Source: Arthrobacter sp. NicSoilC5
GTDB lineage: Bacteria > Actinomycetota > Actinomycetes > Actinomycetales > Micrococcaceae
Length of the DNA stretch: 64,000 nt
NCBI RefSeq assembly: GCF_019977395.1
Contig: NZ_AP024660.1
Location: forward strand, 62,001 to 126,000
Direction of reading: 5' to 3'
Shown here: positions 54,686 to 63,538 of the stretch, piece by piece
How the letters are laid out: the number at the start of each line of letters is the position of its first letter
Position numbering within the stretch: the stretch's first letter is position 1
Notes under the pieces: generated by a model
Seen by the model: the letters and a program-made list of their open reading frames with translations, nothing else
Told to the model about the DNA's origin: nothing
Databases searched by the model: none
Made by a program: the position numbers and the translations under genes

Positions 54686-56026
54686 ATGGACCGCCAGCAA
54701 GAGTTTGTCCTGCGCACAATCGAAGAGCGCGACGTACGTTTCGTGCGCCTGTGGTTCACCGACGTCGTGGGTTCGCTGAAGTCAGTGGCGCTGGCCCCGG
54801 CGGAGGTCGAGGGCGCATTCGAGGAAGGCCTGGGGTTCGACGGTTCCTCCATCGAAGGCCTGGCCCGTGTTTTCGAATCCGACATGCTGGCCCAGCCGGA
54901 TCCCGCCACCTTCCAGATCTTGCCGTGGCGGGGCGAGACGGAGCAGACGTCCAGGATGTTCTGCGACATCCTGACCCCCGACGGCGAGCCCTCCGCCGCC
55001 GATCCGCGCAACGTGCTCAAGCGGACCCTCGCCAAGGCCGCGGACATGGGCTTCACCTGCTACACCCACCCCGAGATCGAGTTCTACCTGCTCAAGTCGC
55101 ACGAGCCGGGTCCGAACGGTGCTCCTGTTCCGGTGGACGAGGGCGGCTACTTTGACCATGTCCCCGGTGGCGTGGCCCAGGACTTCCGGCGCACCGCGGT
55201 GACCATGCTGGAATCGGTCGGCATTTCCGTGGAATTCAGCCACCACGAGGCAGGCCCGGGCCAGAACGAGATCGATCTCCGCTACGCCGACGCCCTGCAG
55301 ACGGCGGACAACATCATGACGTTCCGCACCGTCATCAAGGAAGTGGCGCTCCAGCAGGGCACCTACGCCACGTTCATGCCCAAGCCGTTCACCGACCACC
55401 CCGGGTCGGGAATGCACACGCACTTCTCCCTGTTCGAAGGCGACAGCAACGCGTTCTTCGAAGCAGGGGCTGAGTTCCAGCTGTCCAAGACGGCCCGGCA
55501 GTTCATCGCCGGCATCCTCAAGCACGCCCCGGAATTCACGGCCGTCACCAACCAGTTCGTCAACTCCTACAAGCGCCTGTGGGGCGGCGGCGAAGCACCC
55601 AGCTACCTCAGCTGGGGCCACAACAACCGCTCCGCGCTGGTCCGCGTGCCGCTGTACAAGCCAGGCAAGGGCCAGTCCGCAAGGATCGAGTACCGCGGCA
55701 TCGACTCCGCCGCGAACCCGTACCTTGCCTACGCCGTGCTGCTTGGCGCGGGCCTGAAGGGCATCGAGGAGGGCTACGACCTTCCGGCCGCGGCAGAGGA
55801 CGATGTCTGGTCGCTGAGCTCCGCGGAACGCCGCGCCATGGGCCATGACCCGCTCCCGGCCAGCCTGCACGATGCCATCCGTTCCATGGAGGACTCGGAG
55901 CTGATGCCGCAGATCCTGGGCGAACAGGTTTACGAGCACTTCCTGCGCAACAAGCGCGCCGAATGGCAGGACTACCGGCTTCAGGTGACGCCCTACGAGC
56001 TGCAGCGCAACCTCGGCATCCTCTAG
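54686..56026 (+). CDS. glnA2: Glutamine synthetase, GlnA2 type
   Basis: This 446-residue type I glutamine synthetase family enzyme contains GLGFDGSSIEGLA, THPEIEFYLL, GQNEIDLRYADAL and GSGMHTHFSLFEG. The length equals mycobacterial GlnA2 (Rv2222c) and the next gene is glnE, as there. ATG 54686 is preferred over TTG 54665 because AGAGG lies seven bases upstream. The gap 54408-54685 holds no gene; it contains GTTAA-n6-GTTAC at 54552-54567 and a TACAGT hexamer near 54604-54620. Confidence 0.94.
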   Translation: MDRQQEFVLRTIEERDVRFVRLWFTDVVGSLKSVALAPAEVEGAFEEGLGFDGSSIEGLARVFESDMLAQPDPATFQILPWRGETEQTSRMFCDILTPDGEPSAADPRNVLKRTLAKAADMGFTCYTHPEIEFYLLKSHEPGPNGAPVPVDEGGYFDHVPGGVAQDFRRTAVTMLESVGISVEFSHHEAGPGQNEIDLRYADALQTADNIMTFRTVIKEVALQQGTYATFMPKPFTDHPGSGMHTHFSLFEGDSNAFFEAGAEFQLSKTARQFIAGILKHAPEFTAVTNQFVNSYKRLWGGGEAPSYLSWGHNNRSALVRVPLYKPGKGQSARIEYRGIDSAANPYLAYAVLLGAGLKGIEEGYDLPAAAEDDVWSLSSAERRAMGHDPLPASLHDAIRSMEDSELMPQILGEQVYEHFLRNKRAEWQDYRLQVTPYELQRNLGIL

Positions 56027-59000
56027 GTGCCGGGCGTGAGCCTGGCACGCCGCCTGATCGCGGCCGGATTCAGCGACCTGGAGAAGGGCGAACGGTTCCT
56101 TGCCGCGCGCGAACTTGAGGGGCTGGACCAGGACAGGCTCTTTGCCGGGCTGCAGCTGGCCGCGAGCCCGGACACTGCCCTGCAGTCCCTGGTCCGGCTG
56201 ATTGAAAAGCACCCGCAGCTGCGTGACCTGGCGGCCGCTGACGCGGAGGACAGCGAGCCCATGTACCGGGTCCTGGGTGCTTCCGAGGCCCTGGGGGAGT
56301 TCCTCATCAGGCACCCGGAACACCTGGAGGCCTTCCGGGTCCGGGCCAGTCCCGAGCCGCTGCCTGCCGACCCGGGCCGGCTGCGCACCACCCTCCTGCA
56401 GGCCGTGGGCGCCGACCCCCGCGCCGCACGTCCCGTGGCCGCCGCCACCGGCGCGGACGCCTACGCTGCCCTGCGCACGGCCTACCGGCGCGGACTGGTG
56501 GACCTCGCCGTCAAGGACCTCTGCGCCGCGGACCCGCTGGACTTCCTGCCATCGGTGGGCGGTGAACTGGCGGACCTGGCCGCGGCCGCCATCGAGGCTG
56601 CCCTCGCCGTCTCCCGCGCTGAAGCGGCGGAGCAGCACAGCGCTGCCGACGTCGCCGACGTCGGCCTGGCAGTCATCGGCATGGGCAAATGCGGAGCCCG
56701 GGAACTGAACTACATCTCCGACGTCGACGTCATCTACGTCGTGGACGCCGGCAGCCTGGAGGACGCCCAGGCCAACACCATCGGCACGGCGCTGGCAAGC
56801 GGCATCTCCCGGGCGATCTCCTCGGTCGCGAGGGAACCCGGACTGTGGGAAGTGGACGCGAACCTCAGGCCCGAGGGCAAATCGGGGCCGCTGGTCCGCA
56901 CCCTCGCCTCCCACGAGACGTACTACGCCAGGTGGGCCGAAAGCTGGGAATTCCAGGCGCTGCTCAAGGCCCGTGCCATCGCGGGCGACGCCGCACTGGG
57001 CCGGGCGTACGAGGAAGCCGTGGCGCCGCTGATCTGGAGCTCGGCCGGGCGGGAGGGCTTCGTCGAGTCCGTCCAGGCGATGCGGCGCCGGGTCACCGAG
57101 AACATTCCGGCCGCCGAGGAGCAGCGCCAGATCAAGCTGGGCCGCGGCGGACTGCGCGACGTTGAATTCACCGTCCAGCTGCTCCAGCTGGTGCATGGCA
57201 AGGCGGATGAAACTTTACGACGGCGGGACACCACCTCTGCGATCGCTGCCCTGTCAGCGGGCGGTTACATTGGCCGTTCCGACGCGGCGGCATTCGACAA
57301 CGCCTACCGTTACCTGCGGCTCCTGGAGCACCGGATCCAGTTGTTCCAGCTGCGCCGCACCCACCTCATGCCGGTGGCGGAGCCGGCGCTGCGCTCTTTG
57401 GCCAAAGCCGTCCTGGGGCCGTTCTCCAACGAACGGCCCAGCCCGGACTCCCTGCTGTCCGCCTGGCAGCGGACCAAGCGCTCGGTCCGTGAACTGCACG
57501 AGCGCATCTTCTACCGGCCGCTGCTGAATACGGCAGCCAAACTCAGCAGCGAGGACGCCAGGCTGACCCCCGAGGCGGCGCAGGGACGGCTTGCGGCGCT
57601 CGGATACCGGGACCCGCAGGGGGCGATGCGCCACATTGAGGCGCTGACCGCCGGTGTGAGCCGCCGGGCCGCCCTGCAGCGCCAGCTCCTGCCCATCCTG
57701 CTCGACTGGCTCGCCGAGGGCGTGGACCCGGACGCAGGCCTTCTGGCCTTCCGCCGCGTCAGCGAAGCCCTGGGCACCACCCACTGGTACCTGGGCCTGC
57801 TCCGCGACTCCAACGCCGCCGCTGAACGCCTGTGCCACATGCTGTCCAACTCCCGGCTCATCGCGGACCTGCTCGAGGTCTCGCCGGAATCGGTGGCATG
57901 GCTGGGACAGGACAAGGACCTGGTTCCCGTGGGCTTTGAAGCCCAATGGCAGGAGATCACGGCAAAGATGTCCCGGCACGAGGACCCGGAGAGTGCCATG
58001 CGCCTGATCCGGCTGATCCGTCGGCGGGAAATCCTGCGCATCGCCATCGCCGATTCGGCGGGCCTCCTGGACCAGGAACAGGTGGGCAGCGCCCTGGCGG
58101 ACACGGACCGCGCCGCCGTCCTGGGCGCGCTGCGGGTGGCGGAAGGAATAGTCTCTGCCGCCGGCCCGCTCAAAACCACGGTGCTGGTGGTGGCCATGGG
58201 CCGGCAGGGCGGCCGGGAGATCGGCTACGGCTCTGACGCCGACGTCATGTACGTCCACAGGGCGCTGCCCGGCTTTACCGAAGCGGAGGCGCAGGAACAG
58301 GCGGCCCGCATCGTGGCGAAGGTGTCCAGCCTCCTCACGCAGCCCCTGAAGCCGGCCATCATGGCGGAACGGGTCCTCCAGATGGACGCCGACCTCCGTC
58401 CCGAGGGGAAAAACGGGGCCATGGTGCGCTCCCTGGACTCCTTCGCCGAGTACTACCGCCGCTGGTCCCTGATCTGGGAAGCCCAGGCGCTCCTGCGGGC
58501 ACGGCCCATGGCCGGCGATGATGCCCTGGCCGCTGATTTCCTCTCGCTGATCGATCCCATCCGGTACCCGGAAACTGTGGCGGAGCAGGACGTACGGGAG
58601 ATCCGGCGCATCAAGGCCAGGGTGGAATCGGAGCGGTTGCCGCGCGGCGCAGACCCAGCACGGCACCTCAAACTCGGCCGCGGCGGCCTCAGCGACGTTG
58701 AGTGGCTGGTGCAGCTGCTGCAGCTCCAGCATGCCGGGAAACACCCGGAACTCCGGACCACATCCACGCTGGAAGCCCTCACCGCAGCAGCGGAACTTGG
58801 ACTGTTGGATGCTGCCGACGCCGGTTTGCTGGCCGAGGCCTGGCGGCTGGCCAGCCGCATCCGGTCCGCCAATGTCATCTGGAACGGTAAGGCTTCCGAT
58901 CTCCTGCCATCCTCCCGCCGCGACCTTGAAGCCGTGGCGCGCTGGTGCGGCTATGAGCCGGGACACGCAGCCGCGCTGGAGGAAGACTATTTGCGGGTGA

Positions 59001-59047
59001 GCCGCCGCGCCCGGGCTGTTTTTGAACGTGTCTTCTATGGGCACTGA
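56027..59047 (+). CDS. glnE: Bifunctional glutamine synthetase adenylyltransferase/deadenylase
   Basis: This 1006-residue enzyme adds AMP to, and removes it from, glutamine synthetase in response to nitrogen state. Both nucleotidyltransferase halves are visible: NYISDVDVIYV (about 225-235) and GYGSDADVMYV (about 732-742), each followed by a helical domain with GRGGLRDVEFTVQLLQ or GRGGLSDVEWLVQLLQ. GTG 56027 follows the glnA2 stop with no gap; GTG 56036 is an alternative start. The target is likely GlnA1, encoded downstream on the other strand, which keeps the modifiable Tyr. Confidence 0.95.
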   Translation: MPGVSLARRLIAAGFSDLEKGERFLAARELEGLDQDRLFAGLQLAASPDTALQSLVRLIEKHPQLRDLAAADAEDSEPMYRVLGASEALGEFLIRHPEHLEAFRVRASPEPLPADPGRLRTTLLQAVGADPRAARPVAAATGADAYAALRTAYRRGLVDLAVKDLCAADPLDFLPSVGGELADLAAAAIEAALAVSRAEAAEQHSAADVADVGLAVIGMGKCGARELNYISDVDVIYVVDAGSLEDAQANTIGTALASGISRAISSVAREPGLWEVDANLRPEGKSGPLVRTLASHETYYARWAESWEFQALLKARAIAGDAALGRAYEEAVAPLIWSSAGREGFVESVQAMRRRVTENIPAAEEQRQIKLGRGGLRDVEFTVQLLQLVHGKADETLRRRDTTSAIAALSAGGYIGRSDAAAFDNAYRYLRLLEHRIQLFQLRRTHLMPVAEPALRSLAKAVLGPFSNERPSPDSLLSAWQRTKRSVRELHERIFYRPLLNTAAKLSSEDARLTPEAAQGRLAALGYRDPQGAMRHIEALTAGVSRRAALQRQLLPILLDWLAEGVDPDAGLLAFRRVSEALGTTHWYLGLLRDSNAAAERLCHMLSNSRLIADLLEVSPESVAWLGQDKDLVPVGFEAQWQEITAKMSRHEDPESAMRLIRLIRRREILRIAIADSAGLLDQEQVGSALADTDRAAVLGALRVAEGIVSAAGPLKTTVLVVAMGRQGGREIGYGSDADVMYVHRALPGFTEAEAQEQAARIVAKVSSLLTQPLKPAIMAERVLQMDADLRPEGKNGAMVRSLDSFAEYYRRWSLIWEAQALLRARPMAGDDALAADFLSLIDPIRYPETVAEQDVREIRRIKARVESERLPRGADPARHLKLGRGGLSDVEWLVQLLQLQHAGKHPELRTTSTLEALTAAAELGLLDAADAGLLAEAWRLASRIRSANVIWNGKASDLLPSSRRDLEAVARWCGYEPGHAAALEEDYLRVSRRARAVFERVFYGH

Positions 59048-59573
59048 CTGGGTCTGGCTCATCCCGCTCCGGGACCTGGACGCGGATGCCCGCGCCATCC
59101 AGTTGGGCGCCATCGCGGACATGTCGCTCCTGGCAGGCCAGGAACGTTTCGTGGGCGACCCCCTGCGCATGGCGCTGGCAGGCCTGGCCGAGGAATCACG
59201 GCACCCCTACGTCGTGGAGGCCGGCGGGAACGCATCCGGTGTCCTGACCCTCCAGGCGGGGGCGGCCGGCCTTGCCGGGTGGCCCGACGACAAGTCAGCG
59301 TGGCTGCTGCGGGGCTTCCTCATCGACAGCCGGCACCAGGGCAAGGGGCTGGGCACGCTGGCGGCCACCGCCGCTGTGGAGGCCGCACGCAGGCTCACCG
59401 TCCGGCACCAAAGCTGCGAGTCCGGCGTCGTACTTTCCGTCAATGAGGAGAACCATGCGGGCCTCTCCGCGTACCGCCGCGCCGGCTTCGTCGACGCAGG
59501 CCCGTACCTCGGCGGTTCCGCGGGGCCGCAACGGATCATGTTCCACAGCTTCGCTGCCGCCGCACCGGCGTAA
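59037..59573 (+). CDS. GNAT family N-acetyltransferase
   Basis: This 178-residue protein has the GNAT core with the acetyl-CoA loop RHQGKGLGTLAATAAV (about 103-118) and a C-terminal NEENHAGLSAYRRAGF segment. The substrate is unknown. ATG 59037 overlaps the glnE stop by 11 bases; GTG 59028 and TTG 59022 are alternatives. Coupling to glnE hints at co-expression but not at a nitrogen function. The gap 59574-59845 holds only the glnA1 terminator. Confidence 0.85.
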   Translation: MGTDWVWLIPLRDLDADARAIQLGAIADMSLLAGQERFVGDPLRMALAGLAEESRHPYVVEAGGNASGVLTLQAGAAGLAGWPDDKSAWLLRGFLIDSRHQGKGLGTLAATAAVEAARRLTVRHQSCESGVVLSVNEENHAGLSAYRRAGFVDAGPYLGGSAGPQRIMFHSFAAAAPA

Positions 59574-59777
59574 CGCGCCGGACCGGCATTGCGCTTAGCA
59601 AGCGTTTGCCCGATTATGTGGATGGCGGTGTTCTCCAACCTTGTTGGGGGGAAGGCTGGACAGTCTTCGTCTCGGGGGGCATTCGTCAGGGGGTCCGGCT
59701 CCCGGTCTCAGCACGTCTGGAGGCGGGCCCCCACCTTACGGTCTCCGTCTGCGGCCTTGACGGCCCGGACAACGCAA

Positions 59778-59810
59778 AAGGCGGCCACCGGATGAACCGG
59801 TGGCCGCCTT
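59778..59810 (-). terminator. Terminator of glnA1
   Basis: A perfect 14-bp stem (AAGGCGGCCACCGG / CCGGTGGCCGCCTT) closes a 5-base loop and is followed on the minus strand by TT after CCTT. Confidence 0.88.
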
Positions 59811-59845
59811 CGCTGCTTCAGCGCTCCTGCGGGGCAGGCCGCAGA

Positions 59846-61270
59846 CTAGACGCCGTAGTAGAGCTCGAACTCGTAGGGGTTCGGGCGCAGGGACAGCGGA
59901 CGGATCTCGTTCTCGTACTTGTACTCGATCCAGGTGTCGATCAGGTCCTGGGTGAAGACGCCGCCGGCCTGCAGGAACTCGTTGTCCTCGCGCAGGGCCT
60001 CCAGGGCTTCCTCGAGGTTGCCCGGAGCCTTGGGGATGTCCTTGGCTTCCTCGGCCGGGAGCTCGTAGAGGTCCTTGTCGATCGGAGCCGGGGGCTCGAT
60101 GCGGTTGCGGATGCCGTCAATGCCGGCCATCAGCTGGGCAGCGAAGGCCAGGTAGGGGTTGGAGGAGGGGTCCGGTGCGCGGAATTCGATGCGCTTGGCC
60201 TTGGGGTTGGAGCCCGTGATGGGGATGCGGATACCGGCGGAGCGGTTGCCCTGCGAGTAGACCATGTTGACCGGGGCTTCGAAGCCCTTGACCAGGCGGC
60301 GGTAGGAGTTCACCGTCGGGTTGGTGAAGGCCAGGACAGCGGAGGAGTGCTGCAGCAGGCCGCCGATGTACCAGCGGGCGGTGTCGGACAGGCCGGCGTA
60401 GCCCTTCTCGTCGTAGAACAGCGGCTCGCCACCGTTCCACAGCGACTGGTGGCAGTGCATGCCGGAGCCGTTGTCACCGAAGACCGGCTTCGGCATGAAG
60501 GTCACGGACTTGCCCCAGGCGTCAGCGGTGTTCTTGATGACGTACTTGAACTTCTGCAGGTCATCGGCAGCGTGGGTCAGGGTGGTGAACTTGTAGTTGA
60601 TCTCGGCCTGGCCGGCGGATCCAACTTCGTGGTGGCTGCGCTCGACCTCGAGGCCGGCTTCGTCCAGGGCAACGCACATGGCGTCGCGCAGGTCAGCCTG
60701 CTTGTCGGTGGGGGAGACCGGGAAGTAACCGCCCTTGACGGGGGTCTTGTAGCCCAGGTTGCCGCCTTCTTCCTCGCGGCCGCTGTTCCAGTGGGCTTCC
60801 TCGGAGTCGATCTTGTAGAAGCTGCCCTCGGGGGAGGACTGGTACTGGACGTTGTCGAACACGAAGAACTCGGCTTCGGGAGCGAAGAACGCGGTGTCGG
60901 CGATGCCGGTGGAGGCCAGGTAGGCCTCGGCCTTCTCGGCTACGCCGCGGGGGTCGCGGTGGTACGGGTCACCGGTGCGCGGGTTGACGATCGAGAAGTT
61001 CAGCGCGAGGGTCTTCTCCATGCGGAAGGTGTCCAGGAACGCGGTGGTGACGTCCGGGATCAGCTGCATGTCAGATTCGGCGATGCCCTGGAATCCGCGG
61101 ATGGAGGAACCATCGAAGAGCTGTCCGTTGACGAAGAAATCAGCGTCAACACTCTTCGCGGGGACGTTGAAGTGCTGCTGGACACCCGGAAGGTCGGTGA
61201 AGCGGATATCGACGAACTTTACATCTTCGTCCTTGATGAACTTGAGGACTTCGTCCGCAGTCTTGAACAT
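59846..61270 (-). CDS. glnA1: Glutamine synthetase type I, GlnA1
   Basis: This 474-residue enzyme is the main ammonium-assimilating glutamine synthetase. Motifs are [53 protein letters not shown] and the adenylylation segment [10 protein letters not shown] with the target Tyr. ATG 61270 has TAGGAG seven bases upstream. Its leader carries a GlnR-like box about 145 bases upstream of the start. The order glnA2-glnE-glnA1 with RDD and DUF4191 genes beyond matches Rv2222c-Rv2219. Confidence 0.97.
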   Translation of the reverse strand: MFKTADEVLKFIKDEDVKFVDIRFTDLPGVQQHFNVPAKSVDADFFVNGQLFDGSSIRGFQGIAESDMQLIPDVTTAFLDTFRMEKTLALNFSIVNPRTGDPYHRDPRGVAEKAEAYLASTGIADTAFFAPEAEFFVFDNVQYQSSPEGSFYKIDSEEAHWNSGREEEGGNLGYKTPVKGGYFPVSPTDKQADLRDAMCVALDEAGLEVERSHHEVGSAGQAEINYKFTTLTHAADDLQKFKYVIKNTADAWGKSVTFMPKPVFGDNGSGMHCHQSLWNGGEPLFYDEKGYAGLSDTARWYIGGLLQHSSAVLAFTNPTVNSYRRLVKGFEAPVNMVYSQGNRSAGIRIPITGSNPKAKRIEFRAPDPSSNPYLAFAAQLMAGIDGIRNRIEPPAPIDKDLYELPAEEAKDIPKAPGNLEEALEALREDNEFLQAGGVFTQDLIDTWIEYKYENEIRPLSLRPNPYEFELYYGV

Positions 61271-61398
61271 CTATGCTCCTAACGCATATGTAAATATCTG
61301 GCATGCACGCCATGTGATCCAGCGCAATCCAAAATCAGGGAGAACGCATGTTGTCCCTGTCGCGTGTACCTGCCGGGGGATTGCTTGAAACTTCTAAC

Positions 61399-61404
61399 AG
61401 ACTA
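61399..61404 (-). promoter_or_regulatory. Candidate -10 of glnA1
   Basis: TAGTCT on the minus strand lies just downstream of the GlnR-like box, whose last half-sites fall near the -35 position. It would give a leader of about 120 bases. Confidence 0.4.
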
Positions 61405-61414
61405 TGGATCCGGC

Positions 61415-61452
61415 ATTTCCCGTCCATGTCCGCATTGTTTCGGGCAGGTTAC
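61415..61452 (-). promoter_or_regulatory. GlnR-like box upstream of glnA1
   Basis: On the minus strand the region reads GTAAC-n6-GAAAC-n6-GACAT-n6-GAAAT. It matches the actinomycete GlnR consensus GTnAC-n6-GAAAC twice in tandem with exact 6-base spacers; the first pair is perfect and the second is degenerate. The gap 61271-61553 holds no gene. Confidence 0.75.
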
Positions 61453-61541
61453 AGAATGCCCTGCTATGACCACGCTATCGTCCGTCCACACTGTGGTCGA
61501 GCCCCATCCACAGTGTGGGCGCCCTGCTGCCCCGGGGTCGG

Positions 61542-61547
61542 TAAACT
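61542..61547 (+). promoter_or_regulatory. -10 hexamer of a leaderless RDD-gene transcript
   Basis: TAAACT lies six bases before GTG 61554. Confidence 0.65.
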
Positions 61548-61553
61548 TGGACG

Positions 61554-61991
61554 GTGGTAGATCGCAAAGACATTGGCTCCTGGCTCACCGGACCTGACAC
61601 CTCCGGCATCTCAAAGTATCCGGGGGAGCGCCTGGGGCTGCCGGAGTCCGGTCCCGGCTCCATTGCCCGGGCGGGGCGCAGGATCGTTGCGATCATGATC
61701 GACTGGGGCATCGCCTTGCTCATCAGCAACTTTGCCTTTGGCGGCGATTCCTGGGCCACGCTGGCGGTCTTCGCCATTGAACAGACCCTGCTGGTAGGCA
61801 CCCTCGGCTACAGCATCGGCCACCGCATCATGGGCATCGCGGTGATCAAGCCGGGAGGCGGCACTCCGGGACCGCTTGCCGGCCTGGTCAGGGCAGTGCT
61901 CCTCTGCCTGGTTATCCCCGCAGTCATTTTCGACCCCGACCAGCGCGGCCTGCACGACAAGGCCATGAATACGCTCCTCATCCGGCGCTGA
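61554..61991 (+). CDS. RDD family membrane protein
   Basis: This 145-residue protein has the RDD domain: PGSIARAGRRIVAIMIDWGI with the family Arg and Asp in the first helix, two further membrane helices and the segment YSIGHRIMGIAVIKPGGGTPG. RDD proteins are small membrane proteins of mostly unknown role, some linked to ion exchange. It matches Rv2219A by position beside glnA1. Confidence 0.9.
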   Translation: MVDRKDIGSWLTGPDTSGISKYPGERLGLPESGPGSIARAGRRIVAIMIDWGIALLISNFAFGGDSWATLAVFAIEQTLLVGTLGYSIGHRIMGIAVIKPGGGTPGPLAGLVRAVLLCLVIPAVIFDPDQRGLHDKAMNTLLIRR

Positions 61992-62007
61992 GGCTCGGGC
62001 CTCCCGC

Positions 62008-62059
62008 GGGCAACGGCACACCAAGGGACAACGGCGCACGACGGGCAACGGCGCCCCAT
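62008..62059 (+). repeat. Three imperfect 17-18-bp tandem repeats
   Basis: Units starting at 62008, 62025 and 62043 share GGG(A)CAACGGC followed by a variable half. They lie between two convergent genes. Confidence 0.6.
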
Positions 62060-62072
62060 GGCCGGGGCCGCT

Positions 62073-63044
62073 CTAAGCGCTGGCCGGGTGCTTCCGCCGG
62101 AAGGCCCGCGCATTAGTGACGATCACGCCGCCGACGACGATGGCGCCGCCCACAAACTGCGCGGCCGTGTGGACCTGTCCGGCCAGAATGGTCAGGACTG
62201 CGGTGAAGACAGTGATCAGGTTGAGGAACACGCCGGCACCGGCCGCCGGCAGGACCGTCAGGGCGCGGTTCCACAGCACGTAGGACAGTACCGACGGAAA
62301 AATCGCGATGAAGAGCAATGACGCCAACGCACTGCCCGTCCCAGGAAAAGCCAGGCCGCCCGTTGCGAACCGCACCGGGGCCAGGAGGGCCACCGCCACG
62401 GCTGCCTGCACTGCCGTAGCTGTGATCGGCGGGATCTTGGGTGCCAGGCGGCCAGTGACCGTGTAGGCCGTCCAGACAACCACCGCCCCCACCATCAGCA
62501 TCTCGCCGGTGCCGAAGCCGGCAGTGGCCAGCCGGCCCACATTCCCTCCGCTGATGACGATGAGGACGCCGGCCAGCGCCATCACGACGCCGGCCACGGC
62601 CATCGGCGTGAGCCGCTCGCGCAGGAATACTGCGGCCGCCAGCGTGATCAGCGCCGGATTGAAGGCGTTGATCAGCGAGGCATTGAACGCATCGGTGTGT
62701 TCCAGGGCGAAGTACAGGAGAAGGTTGTAGCCGAGGAGCCCGCACACGCTGAGCGCCAGCAGCCACGGCCACGCAGCTGCAACGGACCGCCAGCAGGGCT
62801 TCTCCACAAGCTGGGCTATCAGCAGCAGCGGCACCAGTGCGATCGCCCACCGCAGGAAGACCAGGCTCAGGGGGTCGATGCTGTGGACAGCGCCGGCGCC
62901 CACCACGTAGTTGCCGGCCCAGAACAGGGTTGCCCCCAGCAGGGAGAGGAGAGCGATTACCCGCCTGCGTCCCTGCGCGCGCGTGCTCGGCGTCCCAGCC
63001 TCCTGCGGCGGCTGTGACGTCCGTCCCTGCTCAACCGAGTCCAC
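62073..63044 (-). CDS. EamA/DMT family transporter
   Basis: This 323-residue protein has ten membrane helices in two EamA repeats (TLFWAGNYVVG in the first, AYTVTGRLAP in the second) and a basic cytoplasmic start. Relatives export amino acids or small metabolites; the substrate cannot be inferred. GTG 63044 is the first in-frame start after the preceding gene. It is probably transcribed alone or with the small DUF3817 gene 18 bases upstream. Confidence 0.88.
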   Translation of the reverse strand: MDSVEQGRTSQPPQEAGTPSTRAQGRRRVIALLSLLGATLFWAGNYVVGAGAVHSIDPLSLVFLRWAIALVPLLLIAQLVEKPCWRSVAAAWPWLLALSVCGLLGYNLLLYFALEHTDAFNASLINAFNPALITLAAAVFLRERLTPMAVAGVVMALAGVLIVISGGNVGRLATAGFGTGEMLMVGAVVVWTAYTVTGRLAPKIPPITATAVQAAVAVALLAPVRFATGGLAFPGTGSALASLLFIAIFPSVLSYVLWNRALTVLPAAGAGVFLNLITVFTAVLTILAGQVHTAAQFVGGAIVVGGVIVTNARAFRRKHPASA

Positions 63045-63062
63045 TGCGGCGTGCCTGTCCCG

Positions 63063-63419
63063 CTAGGCGCGGCTGGACTCGAGGGCCGGGGCGTCCGCTG
63101 CGCGGGCAGCGCTGAGGTACCCGCGGCGCCCGGCCCAGCGTTCGAACAGGAGGGTGGCGAACGGGAAGACCGCCGAGACACCTGCCAGTACGGCCACCAG
63201 GAACGGCCAGCGCTGCACCCGCCACAGCATGAGCGCGGCGACCCCGTAACCGATGAACAGGGCACCGTGGACAGGGCCTGCCACCTGGACGCCGAGCTCC
63301 GTGGTGCCGGCAATCCATTTGAAATACATGCCGGCGAGGAGCGCGGCCCAACTGCAGGCCTCGGCCACGGCGAGGATGCGGAAGGCGCGGATCACTGTTG
63401 TCCTGAGGGGCATGGTCAT
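63063..63419 (-). CDS. DUF3817 membrane protein
   Basis: This 118-residue protein has three membrane helices and the DUF3817 pattern (FRILAVAEACSWAALLAGM, GPVHGALFIGY, FPFATLLFERW). The function is unknown. ATG 63419 (start MTMPLRTT) has GACAGGA upstream; ATG 63413 is six bases further in. Confidence 0.85.
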   Translation of the reverse strand: MTMPLRTTVIRAFRILAVAEACSWAALLAGMYFKWIAGTTELGVQVAGPVHGALFIGYGVAALMLWRVQRWPFLVAVLAGVSAVFPFATLLFERWAGRRGYLSAARAADAPALESSRA

Positions 63420-63490
63420 GTCCTGTCGTCGGGCGGTGCGCTGGCCGCACATGTGATGGGAGGGCTGGGCGCGGCGGTTCGGGCAGAAAG

Positions 63491-63531
63491 AAAAACGCCC
63501 CGGCTGCCGGCAGTGCCGGTACCGGGGCGTT
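63491..63531 (-). terminator. Terminator of the DUF4191 gene
   Basis: AACGCCCCGG pairs with CCGGGGCGTT around an inner TGCCGGCA-type helix, followed on the minus strand by TTTTTCTTTC. Confidence 0.88.
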
Positions 63532-63538
63532 CAATCAG

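Noticed and set aside
54782..57196. An 804-codon open frame antisense to glnA2 and glnE
   Set aside because: It spans two well-supported genes and has no domain of its own.
59606..61282. A 558-codon open frame antisense to glnA1
   Set aside because: The opposite strand has every glutamine synthetase motif, a terminator and a promoter; this frame is Gly/Val-rich and featureless.
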